Made by a program: the position numbers and the translations under genes
Part shown: one piece after another, positions 52,118-59,827 of the stretch
Layout of the letters: every line of letters begins with the position of its first letter
Position numbering within the stretch: the first letter of the stretch is position 1
Origin: a virus
Direction: 5' to 3' (one strand)
IMG/VR virus record: IMGVR_UViG_3300030107_001040
Coordinates: 1-64,000 of that record
DNA: 64,000 nt
Notes under the pieces: generated by a model
The model's database searches: none
Seen by the model: the letters and a program-made list of their open reading frames with translations, nothing else
Told to the model about the DNA's origin: nothing

Positions 52118-52190
52118 AGATTATGATGAGATTGAGTACGATGATGGATCGTATGCTGACATAGAAATAGACTACACAACACAATATTAA
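52035..52190 (+). CDS. Small acidic protein (51 aa)
   Basis: Start preceded by AGAGGAGTCTT. Acidic, Asp/Tyr-rich C-terminus (DYDEIEYDDGSYADIEIDY). Overlaps the previous gene by 83 bases and the next by one. Both frames look translatable; this one has the better ribosome site. Confidence 0.5.
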   Translation: MTTIDPKKVTTSPETSEPMMNLKEELREDYDEIEYDDGSYADIEIDYTTQY

Positions 52191-52390
52191 TGCCAAGTAA
52201 AGATCAGAGAACAATAGATGACAATGAGTCCAAAGACCAGAAATGGAACCGAGGACTTGATTTGTACATTGAATCTATTCATAAAGCAGACCACTCTTTG
52301 CGTGGATGCGCTCACAATCAGAAATGTTACGTTGAATTGATGGAAGTTCGTGATAATATATTAGAGTATGCCAAGACCCTACGGAGATGA
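52190..52390 (+). CDS. Hypothetical protein (66 aa)
   Basis: TAATG-type junction with the gene before, ATGA overlap with the next. Charged helical protein (DQKWNRGLDLYIESIHKADH) with two Cys. Unknown. Confidence 0.6.
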   Translation: MPSKDQRTIDDNESKDQKWNRGLDLYIESIHKADHSLRGCAHNQKCYVELMEVRDNILEYAKTLRR

Positions 52391-52590
52391 TTGGAATCCA
52401 CTCTGCTATATTGACAAGACAACAAAAACTGATAGTGAAGGATGCGCTGATAACTTACGTCTGTCAACTACAGAAGCAATTCTTTAGAGACAACGATATT
52501 CCTTTTGATGAATACACACAGCGTATGCAGGAAATTGACGACATCACTGACAAATTACATTTGAAGGAACTCTACAAATATGACTATTGA
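52387..52590 (+). CDS. Hypothetical helical protein (67 aa)
   Basis: ATGA start. LTRQQKLIVKDALITYVCQL, then a charged helix. Overlaps the next oxygenase by 11 bases. Unknown. Confidence 0.6.
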   Translation: MIGIHSAILTRQQKLIVKDALITYVCQLQKQFFRDNDIPFDEYTQRMQEIDDITDKLHLKELYKYDY

Positions 52591-53227
52591 AATGTTCTGT
52601 CCTCGTTGGTATTATTGTGGGTCAGTCCCAGAAGATAACCAACAAGAGATAAAAGAACTCTTTGAGGAATTTTTATCTATTGATAAGAATTTCATTAATC
52701 CTGATGATTTGAATGGAGAGTTACTCACTTCATACGGTTTACCTACAAATCAGACAGCACCTTGGACTGACTGGTTAGGGTTGATTAAACCTTGCTTGAC
52801 TGAAATGGTTGAGCAGTTGAAACCTAAGTTAGATATTGAGATAGTACCGCAAGAAGCATGGTGTAATAGGTATGATAAAGGACATTATCAGGAGTATCAC
52901 TGCCACTCTGTTCAGCACTGCAACCTAGCAGCAGTATACTTTTTTAAATTAGAAGAGGATAAGTGTCCTTACTTCAAATTCTATAATAATCAACACGCAC
53001 AATATAAGATGAGTGGGTTGGCAGATACGTTTGAGATACCAACGGATGCTACTGTTACGCCAAGAGTTAGTGAAGGTGATCTAATAGTATTCCCTGCTCA
53101 CTATCCTCATTTGGTATCACCTAATAAAAATGGAAGTGAAAGGATAACGTTTAGTGCTAATTTTGATGTTGTACCAGCGAAGAGAGTGTCACATGGCAGC
53201 ACTGGAAAGGACATGGATCTATTATAA
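52580..53227 (+). CDS. 2OG-Fe(II) oxygenase-like protein (215 aa)
   Basis: QEYHCHSVQHCNLAAVYFF gives H107-C-H109, EGDLIVFPAHYPHLVSPN gives H177, then R188. PF13759-like. Separated from the other oxygenases by four small genes. Confidence 0.8.
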   Translation: MTIEMFCPRWYYCGSVPEDNQQEIKELFEEFLSIDKNFINPDDLNGELLTSYGLPTNQTAPWTDWLGLIKPCLTEMVEQLKPKLDIEIVPQEAWCNRYDKGHYQEYHCHSVQHCNLAAVYFFKLEEDKCPYFKFYNNQHAQYKMSGLADTFEIPTDATVTPRVSEGDLIVFPAHYPHLVSPNKNGSERITFSANFDVVPAKRVSHGSTGKDMDLL

Positions 53228-53250
53228 TTGATTCATGTAACGGAGTCTCC

Positions 53251-53730
53251 ATGACTTTAGAATTTAACAAGGTATACTCATTTAAGGTTGAGCACCTATT
53301 CCATCCTCAGTGTCCTAAGAATTACGTCAATTCTATGGTCAAGAAGATACAGACAGATGCTAGGACATCATCTCCTATCATCACTTCATTTGTATCAGAG
53401 CAGTGGTTCTGTGGTCTTGAGTATGTTGATGAGAAGTATCGTGACTTCGTTGGTGGTGGTTATAATATAGAGAAGAAGATGTTTGGTAGATACGGTTCTA
53501 AGTTCTGTCCTTCCTACATGGTAGGATCAGGTAGAACTATTGATCCTGAGAAGTCACTTAAGATATGCAAGGATAATGAGTTGGTTTACTTGCTTGCTGA
53601 TGCTAACGAGTTTCCTAATGTGTATCTCACATTCGTTGATGGTATTGAGTTGCATAAGCGTCACGCTTCATGTTCTATAGGTTACAGTAACAAGTGGAGA
53701 CAATTTTATTTTAATCGTGATGTTGTATAA
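53251..53730 (+). CDS. Hypothetical protein paired with a methyltransferase (159 aa)
   Basis: Soluble protein with several Cys and Arg/Lys; motifs include FYLT-like NVYLTFVDGIELHKRHASC and ITSFVSEQWFCGLEYV. It overlaps the methyltransferase by 11 bases, so the two are probably translated together. No nuclease motif recognised. Confidence 0.6.
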   Translation: MTLEFNKVYSFKVEHLFHPQCPKNYVNSMVKKIQTDARTSSPIITSFVSEQWFCGLEYVDEKYRDFVGGGYNIEKKMFGRYGSKFCPSYMVGSGRTIDPEKSLKICKDNELVYLLADANEFPNVYLTFVDGIELHKRHASCSIGYSNKWRQFYFNRDVV

Positions 53731-54505
53731 CGAGGACTGCTTAACTGGGATGAGTAAACTTGATGATAGGTCAGTTGATGCTATCGTCACATCCCCACCA
53801 TATAACCTTAATATCAAATACAGCAAGTATGAGGACAAGAAACCGAGAGATCAATATATCAGTTGGTTGCAGGATATATTTACTGAGTGTAAGAGAGTAT
53901 TAAAGGATAATGGTCACTTGTTCGTTAATATGGGGTATTCAAATATTGATCCTTGGGTAGGTATTGAGGTGGGTATGTCACTCAGGAACACATGGCACCT
54001 ACAGAATCATATTGCATGGGTCAAATCAATCCATGTCAATAATAAGACAAGTGGTCATTTTAAACCTATCAACAGTAAGAGGTATTTGTGTCCTACATGG
54101 GAGCATCTATTCCATTTGACTAAGAGTGGTGATGTGGAAATTGATAGACTGTCTGTTGGTGTCCCTTACGAATACTATGAAGCGAATATTCGTGGTAAGA
54201 ATACAAAGGAGAATAAACCTAACCTAAGAGACAAGGGTAACAGTTGGTTTATACCTTATGAGACTGTGAACAGTAAAGATTTACGTGGTAAGCATCCTGC
54301 TACCTTCCCAGTTAAATTAGTTGAGGACTGTATTAAGATGACTGGTATTACTTCTGGTATAGTATTAGATCCTTTCATGGGAACTGGTACTACTGGACTA
54401 GCAGCACTCAACCTTGGATGGGATTATATTGGATATGAGATAGATGAGGATTATATTAAGTTTTCCTTAAGAAGACTAGATCAAGGGTTATTATCCATAT
54501 TATAA
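53720..54505 (+). CDS. DNA methyltransferase 1 (TSPPY, N4-cytosine/N6-adenine type)
   Basis: 261 aa, beta-class order: catalytic SPPY (25-28) first, AdoMet motif DPFMGTG (217-223) last. SPPY is usual in N4-cytosine enzymes but also found in some N6-adenine ones. It would protect phage DNA or change its modification; target site unknown. ATG 53720 chosen over GTG 53717. Confidence 0.9.
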   Translation: MLYNEDCLTGMSKLDDRSVDAIVTSPPYNLNIKYSKYEDKKPRDQYISWLQDIFTECKRVLKDNGHLFVNMGYSNIDPWVGIEVGMSLRNTWHLQNHIAWVKSIHVNNKTSGHFKPINSKRYLCPTWEHLFHLTKSGDVEIDRLSVGVPYEYYEANIRGKNTKENKPNLRDKGNSWFIPYETVNSKDLRGKHPATFPVKLVEDCIKMTGITSGIVLDPFMGTGTTGLAALNLGWDYIGYEIDEDYIKFSLRRLDQGLLSIL

Positions 54506-54590
54506 TGGATATATAATCTGTATAACGAAATTGATGGAAGATACACCAATCGGAAGTTAGTTTCAAACTCACAAAATTAGAGGAAAAATT

Positions 54591-55709
54591 ATGACGCTTC
54601 AGTTGGAAGTTGGGGTATGGTATGTGTTACCAGGAATCCCAAATGTAGAAATAGGTTTACTACCTACGAAAGAATTTTTAGATCTCCCTGAGTGGATAAC
54701 TCAGCGTAATACGGAGAACAGACTTAAGAAGAAAGGTGTGATAGATCACCTAAGAAAAGTATTCCCCACTCATCATATTGTAGCAGTTGGAGAGATAACA
54801 GCACAAGATGAATGGGAAGATGGAACGATATATGAGGAAGGATCAAGTTGGAGACTTGATGCCAATACAAGAGCGAAGGTGTGGGATAGAGGTTTATCTG
54901 ATACTACACCAGAAGTAGTACTAGCGATTAAGTATAAAGGTAAAACACTAAAGGATCTTAGGAGTATTTACTGGGCGTTTGATAACCCAACAGCAGCAGA
55001 GATAGCAGCAGAAGTGGTTACTGGATGTCTTAAGTCTCTTGGCATAGAGTTACAGACTAAGAAGTTTCAAGATGGTCAGTTTGTAACAGCACTATCATAT
55101 ACTTGCAAGTATAATGCACCTGAAGTATATGGTGAGAAGGGTTTATGGTCAGAACCATCTGACGACTCAGTTACTATAAGTGACTACAAGAGAACTCAGA
55201 CTCTTCATGCTGTTAGAGATTACTCTGAGACTATCGTGGCAGTTGATGAACTGTTATCTAAGACTGGTATCATATCAGACTTTGACCAGACCTTCATCAC
55301 AGCATTATTTTTGTTTCATAGACAGTACGGTGTCTTTGATGACCACGTGACTGACTTATGCTTAAACCTTACAGGCAGATTAAAGGATGAGGATGGCGAG
55401 CAGTTATTGATAGCAACTGCCCCTAACGCTGGTGCTAAGTTGAATGCAGCAGGGTGGATAAAGAGAGAGAACGACAAGACCTACGAGAAGTATGACAAGC
55501 AAGTGGTCATCAAAGATCGTGGTAAAATGGATGGATTTGCTCAGGGTGTTCCCTTCTTCTGCTACTGGTTGACCATAGCATCACAGAATGGATTCAAGCA
55601 CAGACAAAATCAAGGAGCAAAGGGAGGATATACTAACTGGTTTAATGAGGTCTTTCTAAAGACCAATAGGAAAGCACTGGTAGAAAAACTAGAAAAACTG
55701 GTCAGTTGA
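54591..55709 (+). CDS. Hypothetical protein with ParB-like segment (372 aa)
   Basis: Start with TAGAGG at good spacing. Near residues 85-95 SSWRLDANTRAKVW resembles the DGNTR box of ParB/Srx-like nuclease domains. The rest (WAFDNPTAAEIAAEVVTGCL, KSLGIEL) is not recognised. Without further motifs the assignment is weak; DNA binding is a guess. Confidence 0.6.
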   Translation: MTLQLEVGVWYVLPGIPNVEIGLLPTKEFLDLPEWITQRNTENRLKKKGVIDHLRKVFPTHHIVAVGEITAQDEWEDGTIYEEGSSWRLDANTRAKVWDRGLSDTTPEVVLAIKYKGKTLKDLRSIYWAFDNPTAAEIAAEVVTGCLKSLGIELQTKKFQDGQFVTALSYTCKYNAPEVYGEKGLWSEPSDDSVTISDYKRTQTLHAVRDYSETIVAVDELLSKTGIISDFDQTFITALFLFHRQYGVFDDHVTDLCLNLTGRLKDEDGEQLLIATAPNAGAKLNAAGWIKRENDKTYEKYDKQVVIKDRGKMDGFAQGVPFFCYWLTIASQNGFKHRQNQGAKGGYTNWFNEVFLKTNRKALVEKLEKLVS

Positions 55710-55937
55710 GATAGTGGCACATACTTCCACACAGAATGCTCTGAGTGGTATACCATATAAATATGGGAAACAAAGGAGGTTTCTTTCTAGTCTGACAAGT
55801 AGGGTTCAATCATTTTGAATACGGAATACCAGCAATGGTACACTTCTTATATGATTACTACAAGAAGCAGACACATGACGAAAGAGTAATGCACCGCCCC
55901 CTCTTTTTGTTTCTCTCACCTTATCACATACGAGGAG
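55710..55937 (+). other. Intergenic stretch with a late box and a doubtful 50-codon frame
   Basis: Holds an exact TATAAATA (55756-55763). A frame starts at ATG 55835 and runs to 55987, overlapping the gene at 55938, but it has no Shine-Dalgarno and unconvincing composition. No terminator seen. Confidence 0.5.
55756..55763 (+). promoter_or_regulatory. T4-type late promoter (TATAAATA)
   Basis: Exact late box about 175 bases upstream of the gene at 55938; the gap suggests a long leader or a missed small gene. Confidence 0.5.
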
Positions 55938-56195
55938 ATGGATGTGCCTCTCGGTTCGCAACCGAAGAAAGAACTAACATCCGCTAGCAATTTAAGGAGG
56001 TTACACGAGTTGAAATTCTTCTCAACCAAAACCCAAATTTATGGGATCAAGAAGGCACTTAAAGCAGCAGAGAAAGATCCCTTCCTGTATAAGGATGAGG
56101 AGTTAATCAAATTGAAAACTTCTCTTCGCAAACTACGTGAAGAAGAAGAACTCACCAGACAAGCACAAAATGGAGGATTTGGTTACAATGTCTAA
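55938..56195 (+). CDS. Charged helical hypothetical protein (85 aa)
   Basis: Start preceded by ACGAGGAG. Lys/Glu-rich helices (IYGIKKALKAAEKDPFLY, LKTSLRKLREEEELTRQ). Unknown. The next gene starts within its last codons. Confidence 0.6.
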   Translation: MDVPLGSQPKKELTSASNLRRLHELKFFSTKTQIYGIKKALKAAEKDPFLYKDEELIKLKTSLRKLREEEELTRQAQNGGFGYNV

Positions 56196-56337
56196 ACCCA
56201 TCAAAGTGGACTACGATTCTCAATTTGACTTATGTCAAGAGCAAGAGGATGAGTGGGTCTCTGACATCCTAGGAGGTGTCAAATGCTATGTTGATGAGGA
56301 TGAAGTCAACTGCAAAACTTGGAAACCTGACTATTAA
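56188..56337 (+). CDS. Small acidic protein (49 aa)
   Basis: ATG 56188 follows GGAGG at somewhat long spacing; an upstream in-frame ATG exists at 56170. Three Cys and many Asp/Glu (DLCQEQEDEWVSDILGGVKC). Unknown. Confidence 0.55.
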   Translation: MSKPIKVDYDSQFDLCQEQEDEWVSDILGGVKCYVDEDEVNCKTWKPDY

Positions 56338-56339
56338 CC

Positions 56340-56765
56340 ATGAACTACAACACTTACGAAGTTCTATTAGGACGTGACAACGGTTACAACAAAACTGTTC
56401 ATGTCCATGACTGTATGTACGAGGATGAGGCAAGACTACTTGCTGAATCACAGTATGGTCTTTCTGCTTTAAGGGTGTTGTATCAAGGCAGAACTGACCA
56501 GCAAAGAACACAGGATGAGTTAGCACCACCATACTATCAACCTAGAGGTTCTCTCTGGTCAGGTTTAGCAGTTCCTTCAGTATTGCTAGGACTCGTGGGT
56601 GTTGTTTTAGTTGTGGAATTCTGGTGGGTGTTTCTACTAGGAGCAGGAGGAGTAGCAGGTTATAAAGCATATCGTGACCGTCCTAACTTAGGTAAAGATA
56701 CTACTGAGTATGAGGAGGAAGACGAGGAGGAAATGACACTAGATGAGTATTTGAACTCAATTTAG
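56340..56765 (+). CDS. Membrane protein (141 aa)
   Basis: Soluble N-terminal domain (TYEVLLGRDNGYNKTVHVHD), Pro-rich linker, two adjacent transmembrane segments (about 76-96 and 98-110), then an acidic C-terminus ending LDEYLNSI. Unknown. Confidence 0.65.
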   Translation: MNYNTYEVLLGRDNGYNKTVHVHDCMYEDEARLLAESQYGLSALRVLYQGRTDQQRTQDELAPPYYQPRGSLWSGLAVPSVLLGLVGVVLVVEFWWVFLLGAGGVAGYKAYRDRPNLGKDTTEYEEEDEEEMTLDEYLNSI

Positions 56766-56835
56766 ATATGTGTAGATTGTCAGTGGATCAGCACCAAAAT
56801 GCCTAAATAGTAGCAGAGTTATCGGAGGTGTTAAA

Positions 56836-56943
56836 ATGATCCCTACTTCTCTATATCATGTTGGCGTAAACAGTCCATTTGGAGATCTAACCTATGCACA
56901 ATATCCTTTCTCAAAACCGATTAATAGAATGGCAACATTCTAG
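56836..56943 (+). CDS. Small hypothetical protein (35 aa)
   Basis: CGGAGGTGTTAAAATG gives a strong ribosome site. The peptide begins MIPTSLYHVGVNSPFG. It overlaps the next gene by 50 bases. Confidence 0.45.
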   Translation: MIPTSLYHVGVNSPFGDLTYAQYPFSKPINRMATF

Positions 56944-57067
56944 TAATTACACGACACAACCAAGTGCAGACGATCTTATGGACGATTATTTTGAGTGTCT
57001 CATAGATTGCTCAGACAGTTCACATGACGCTTCATGCAGGAGGATATGTTCTGAAATGCTACGATAA
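56894..57067 (+). CDS. Small Cys-rich hypothetical protein (57 aa)
   Basis: Four Cys spaced as C..C and C..C (FECLIDCSDSS, SCRRICSE) suggest a helical hairpin with disulfides or bound metal. A protein of this pattern is common in cyanomyoviruses. Unknown. Confidence 0.6.
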   Translation: MHNILSQNRLIEWQHSSNYTTQPSADDLMDDYFECLIDCSDSSHDASCRRICSEMLR

Positions 57068-57081
57068 GTTAAGTTATTTGA

Positions 57082-57117
57082 GACCACCTTGACGGTGGTC
57101 TTTTTTTTATGTACAAT
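57082..57117 (+). promoter_or_regulatory. Composite terminator-promoter before the nuclease gene
   Basis: GACCACC (57082-57088) pairs with GGTGGTC (57094-57100), followed by eight T. TTGACG (57089-57094) occupies the loop and TACAAT (57112-57117) follows after exactly 17 bases, giving terminator and sigma-70 promoter in one. Confidence 0.78.
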
Positions 57118-57144
57118 ATTCCTATACACGCAACAGAAACAACC

Positions 57145-57678
57145 ATGTTTACTGAGATCTTTGAAGACGGCAGTCTAACCAACTATATCGGCACTAACGT
57201 GCAAGACCCTTGGCAGTCCACCCCATTTGAAGGATATGTCCACATGAGTCCTAAGCAGAAGGGTGAGTTTGGTGAAAGGTTCGTGACTAAGTATTTTGAG
57301 TTACAGGGATCAGGAGTCAAGAGGGCAAAGACATCTACAGCAGGACATGATAGAGTTGTTGACGAGATACTAACAGAGATCAAGTTCTCTCTTGCTACAC
57401 GTGACAGAAAAGGAGGAGTCAAGAAGGACTCATTCATCATCAACCACGTATCTAAGGACAAGGACTGGGAGAGATTAGTTTTCTTTGGCATCAACCCAGA
57501 CAACAGCAGCAGATTGGTCTGGTTCACTAAGGGAGATTTCCTTGCACACCTTGAGTCAGATGAGTGCTTGTTTGCTCATCAGCAGGGAGGCAAGAGCATA
57601 GAGAATGACGACTTCATTTGCACTAAAGTTAAAGATCTGCTAGAATGTGACTGGGTTAAGTCTGTGGAGGTATGGTAG
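57145..57678 (+). CDS. PD-(D/E)XK endonuclease, restriction-like (177 aa)
   Basis: ATG 57145 chosen because the promoter -10 (57112) lies after the earlier in-frame ATG at 57109. The nuclease core is KGEFGERFV (E41/E44), AGHD69 and E78-I-K80 in EILTEIKFS, the standard D-ExK layout. It overlaps the DNA methyltransferase by 7 bases. It might cut host DNA or be the nuclease part of a restriction-modification pair; target unknown. Confidence 0.72.
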   Translation: MFTEIFEDGSLTNYIGTNVQDPWQSTPFEGYVHMSPKQKGEFGERFVTKYFELQGSGVKRAKTSTAGHDRVVDEILTEIKFSLATRDRKGGVKKDSFIINHVSKDKDWERLVFFGINPDNSSRLVWFTKGDFLAHLESDECLFAHQQGGKSIENDDFICTKVKDLLECDWVKSVEVW

Positions 57679-58397
57679 ATTTATTATATGGTGACTGCTT
57701 AAAACTGTTACCTAATTTGCTTGATGATAGTATTGATATGTTACTGGTAGATTTACCGTATGGTACTACTGCTTGTAAATGGGATAGTGTGTTACCACTT
57801 GACAAACTATGGGAGCAATACAATAGAGTATGTAAGAAGGATGCCGCTATGGTATTCACAGCAGCACAACCATTTACTACTGTCTTGGCATCATCCAATA
57901 TCAGTAATTTCAGGTATGAGTGGATATGGGAGAAACCGCAGGGAACTAATCCTATGAACTCTAAGATCATGCCACTAAAGGCACATGAGAATATATTGGT
58001 ATTTTATAGAATTAAACCAACATATAATCCTCAAATGTGGTATTCTACTCCTTACAGTGGGTTCAGTTCTGATACTGCTAAGATAGGTGAGGTCTATGGT
58101 CAGCAGCAGTCTAAGCATAGAGATAATCCTGAAGGATCACGCTACCCTAAGACAGTATTGAAATTTAAACAAGAGAAGGGACAGCACCCAACACAGAAAC
58201 CAGTCAAGTTGATGGAATATTTGATTAAGACCTATACTAACGAGGGTGATACAGTATTGGATAATACTATGGGATCAGGCACGACTGGAGTGGCAGCAGT
58301 TGACACTGGTAGAAACTTCATTGGTATGGAGAATAATAGAGACTACTACCAGACAGCAGAGAATAGAATTAATCATCCTATCAGGTCTCTACTATGA
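57672..58397 (+). CDS. DNA methyltransferase 2 (DLPY, N6-adenine type)
   Basis: 241 aa. Catalytic D27-L-P-Y30, then HPTQKPVKL (172-180) and AdoMet motif DNTMGSGTTG (197-206), beta-class order. DxPY points to adenine methylation. Start overlaps the nuclease; stop overlaps the next methyltransferase (ATGA). Likely protects phage DNA against the partner nuclease or host defence. Confidence 0.9.
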   Translation: MVDLLYGDCLKLLPNLLDDSIDMLLVDLPYGTTACKWDSVLPLDKLWEQYNRVCKKDAAMVFTAAQPFTTVLASSNISNFRYEWIWEKPQGTNPMNSKIMPLKAHENILVFYRIKPTYNPQMWYSTPYSGFSSDTAKIGEVYGQQQSKHRDNPEGSRYPKTVLKFKQEKGQHPTQKPVKLMEYLIKTYTNEGDTVLDNTMGSGTTGVAAVDTGRNFIGMENNRDYYQTAENRINHPIRSLL

Positions 58398-59365
58398 AGG
58401 ATACTATTTTATATGGAGACTGTAGAGAAACACTGCCAGCATTTATAGACAAAGCACGAATGTGTGTCACCTCACCACCATACTACGGATTAAGAGACTA
58501 TGGTGGTAAGGATGAGCAGATAGGGCAGGAGCAGTCACCAGAAGAGTATATTGACCAGTTAGTACAAGTGTTCAGGAAGGTTAGAGACTGTCTTACAGAT
58601 GATGGCACCTTATGGGTTAATATTGGTGATTCATATTATAATTATAGACCTGGAAAAGGTCAGGCACTAAACAAGCAGTCAGTCAGTAAGACTAAGCAGG
58701 ATTTACCAGACGAGTGTCCACGTAGAGGAAACAAATTAGAAGGACTCAAAGAAAAGGATTTAATCGGCATCCCTTGGATGTTGGCATTTGCTCTACGTGC
58801 AGATGGATGGTATTTGAGGCAGGATATTATATGGCACAAACCTAATCCCATGCCAGAGTCAGTCAAGGACAGATGCACTAAGGCACATGAGTATATTTTT
58901 CTATTCAGTAAAAATAAGAAGTATTTCTATGACAACGAAGCAATCAAGGAACCTGCAAAGGACTGGGGAACCAGAGACAGATCAAAAGGAAAGTATCACA
59001 ACGAGGGAACAGGACTGCAACCGCATACAGGTCTTACAAAATCATATCCAACAAAAAATAAACGATCTGTCTGGTCAGTAACTAACAAACCATACAAGGG
59101 ATCACATTTTGCAGTGTTTCCACCTGACCTGATTGAACCATGTATCAAGGCAGGTAGTGAGAAGGGTGATGTGGTATTAGATCCATTTATGGGATCAGGC
59201 ACAACTGGTATGGTAGCGAAACAGTTAGGCAGATACTACCTAGGATGCGAACTGAACGAGGACTATAGAAATTTGATAGAGACACGTGTGTCGGATAACA
59301 AAGTGGTACAAATTTGTGACAAACCCGTAACAAACGGGTTGAGTGACTTGATTCAGTCTGTATAA
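58394..59365 (+). CDS. DNA methyltransferase 3 (TSPPYYGLRDYG)
   Basis: 323 aa. SPPY (27-30) followed by YGLRDYG, typical of phage and cyanobacterial N4-cytosine/N6-adenine enzymes; the AdoMet motif DPFMGSGTTG lies near residue 260. The segment HKPNPMPESVKDRCTKAHEY is the conserved target-side region. Third enzyme of this kind within 6 kb. Confidence 0.9.
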   Translation: MKDTILYGDCRETLPAFIDKARMCVTSPPYYGLRDYGGKDEQIGQEQSPEEYIDQLVQVFRKVRDCLTDDGTLWVNIGDSYYNYRPGKGQALNKQSVSKTKQDLPDECPRRGNKLEGLKEKDLIGIPWMLAFALRADGWYLRQDIIWHKPNPMPESVKDRCTKAHEYIFLFSKNKKYFYDNEAIKEPAKDWGTRDRSKGKYHNEGTGLQPHTGLTKSYPTKNKRSVWSVTNKPYKGSHFAVFPPDLIEPCIKAGSEKGDVVLDPFMGSGTTGMVAKQLGRYYLGCELNEDYRNLIETRVSDNKVVQICDKPVTNGLSDLIQSV

Positions 59366-59366
59366 T
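59339..59366 (+). promoter_or_regulatory. Sigma-70 type promoter in the methyltransferase 3' end
   Basis: TTGAGT (59339-59344), 16-base spacer, TATAAT (59361-59366). Confidence 0.5.
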
Positions 59367-59418
59367 GTGAGGAGGCAGCACACCGTTGCCTAAATGTTCA
59401 AAAAATCATCATTTTAAA

Positions 59419-59748
59419 ATGACAGCAACGACCTTGACTACCCCTTCAACATCTAAAACAACTAGAAAAAGAAGGTCTAGGAAGGCAAAGACTACTCCAC
59501 TAAATAGAACACCTAAGACTGAGGTAATTACTGTGACCGAATCAACCGCACCTGCCAGAGTCCGTCCAGAGAAACCAAACCTAACTTGGGAAGACTACAG
59601 AGATGACGCTAAAGTCAGATATGAGATTCACCAGTATGAGGTTCAGGAATTATGGAACGACTGCAAGTGGGTTTATCAACAGTCACTACCATACGTCACT
59701 AAGGGTTTCAACTACGTGAGAGATAGATTCAATTCCTTCAAGAAGTAA
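59419..59748 (+). CDS. Hypothetical protein with basic Thr-rich N-terminus (109 aa)
   Basis: ATG 59419 chosen over a TTG at 59386. N-terminal half is Thr/Ser/Lys/Arg-rich and probably disordered (TTRKRRSRKAKTT), C-terminal half helical and aromatic (WEDYRDDAKVRYEIHQYEVQ). Unknown; may bind DNA. Confidence 0.6.
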   Translation: MTATTLTTPSTSKTTRKRRSRKAKTTPLNRTPKTEVITVTESTAPARVRPEKPNLTWEDYRDDAKVRYEIHQYEVQELWNDCKWVYQQSLPYVTKGFNYVRDRFNSFKK

Positions 59749-59771
59749 TCCGCATTTCAAAGTGTCACATG

Positions 59772-59804
59772 TCCCCTCTAACGAGGGGATTTTTCATGTA
59801 CAAT
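59772..59804 (+). promoter_or_regulatory. Terminator followed by -10 box
   Basis: TCCCCTC (59772-59778) pairs with GAGGGGA (59783-59789), T run, and TACAAT (59799-59804) 16 bases after the second arm begins. The -35 position is weak. CAAAGTGTCAC lies just upstream (59758-59768), as at other sites in this region. Confidence 0.6.
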
Positions 59805-59827
59805 GAAATTATTCAGAAGAGAACCGA

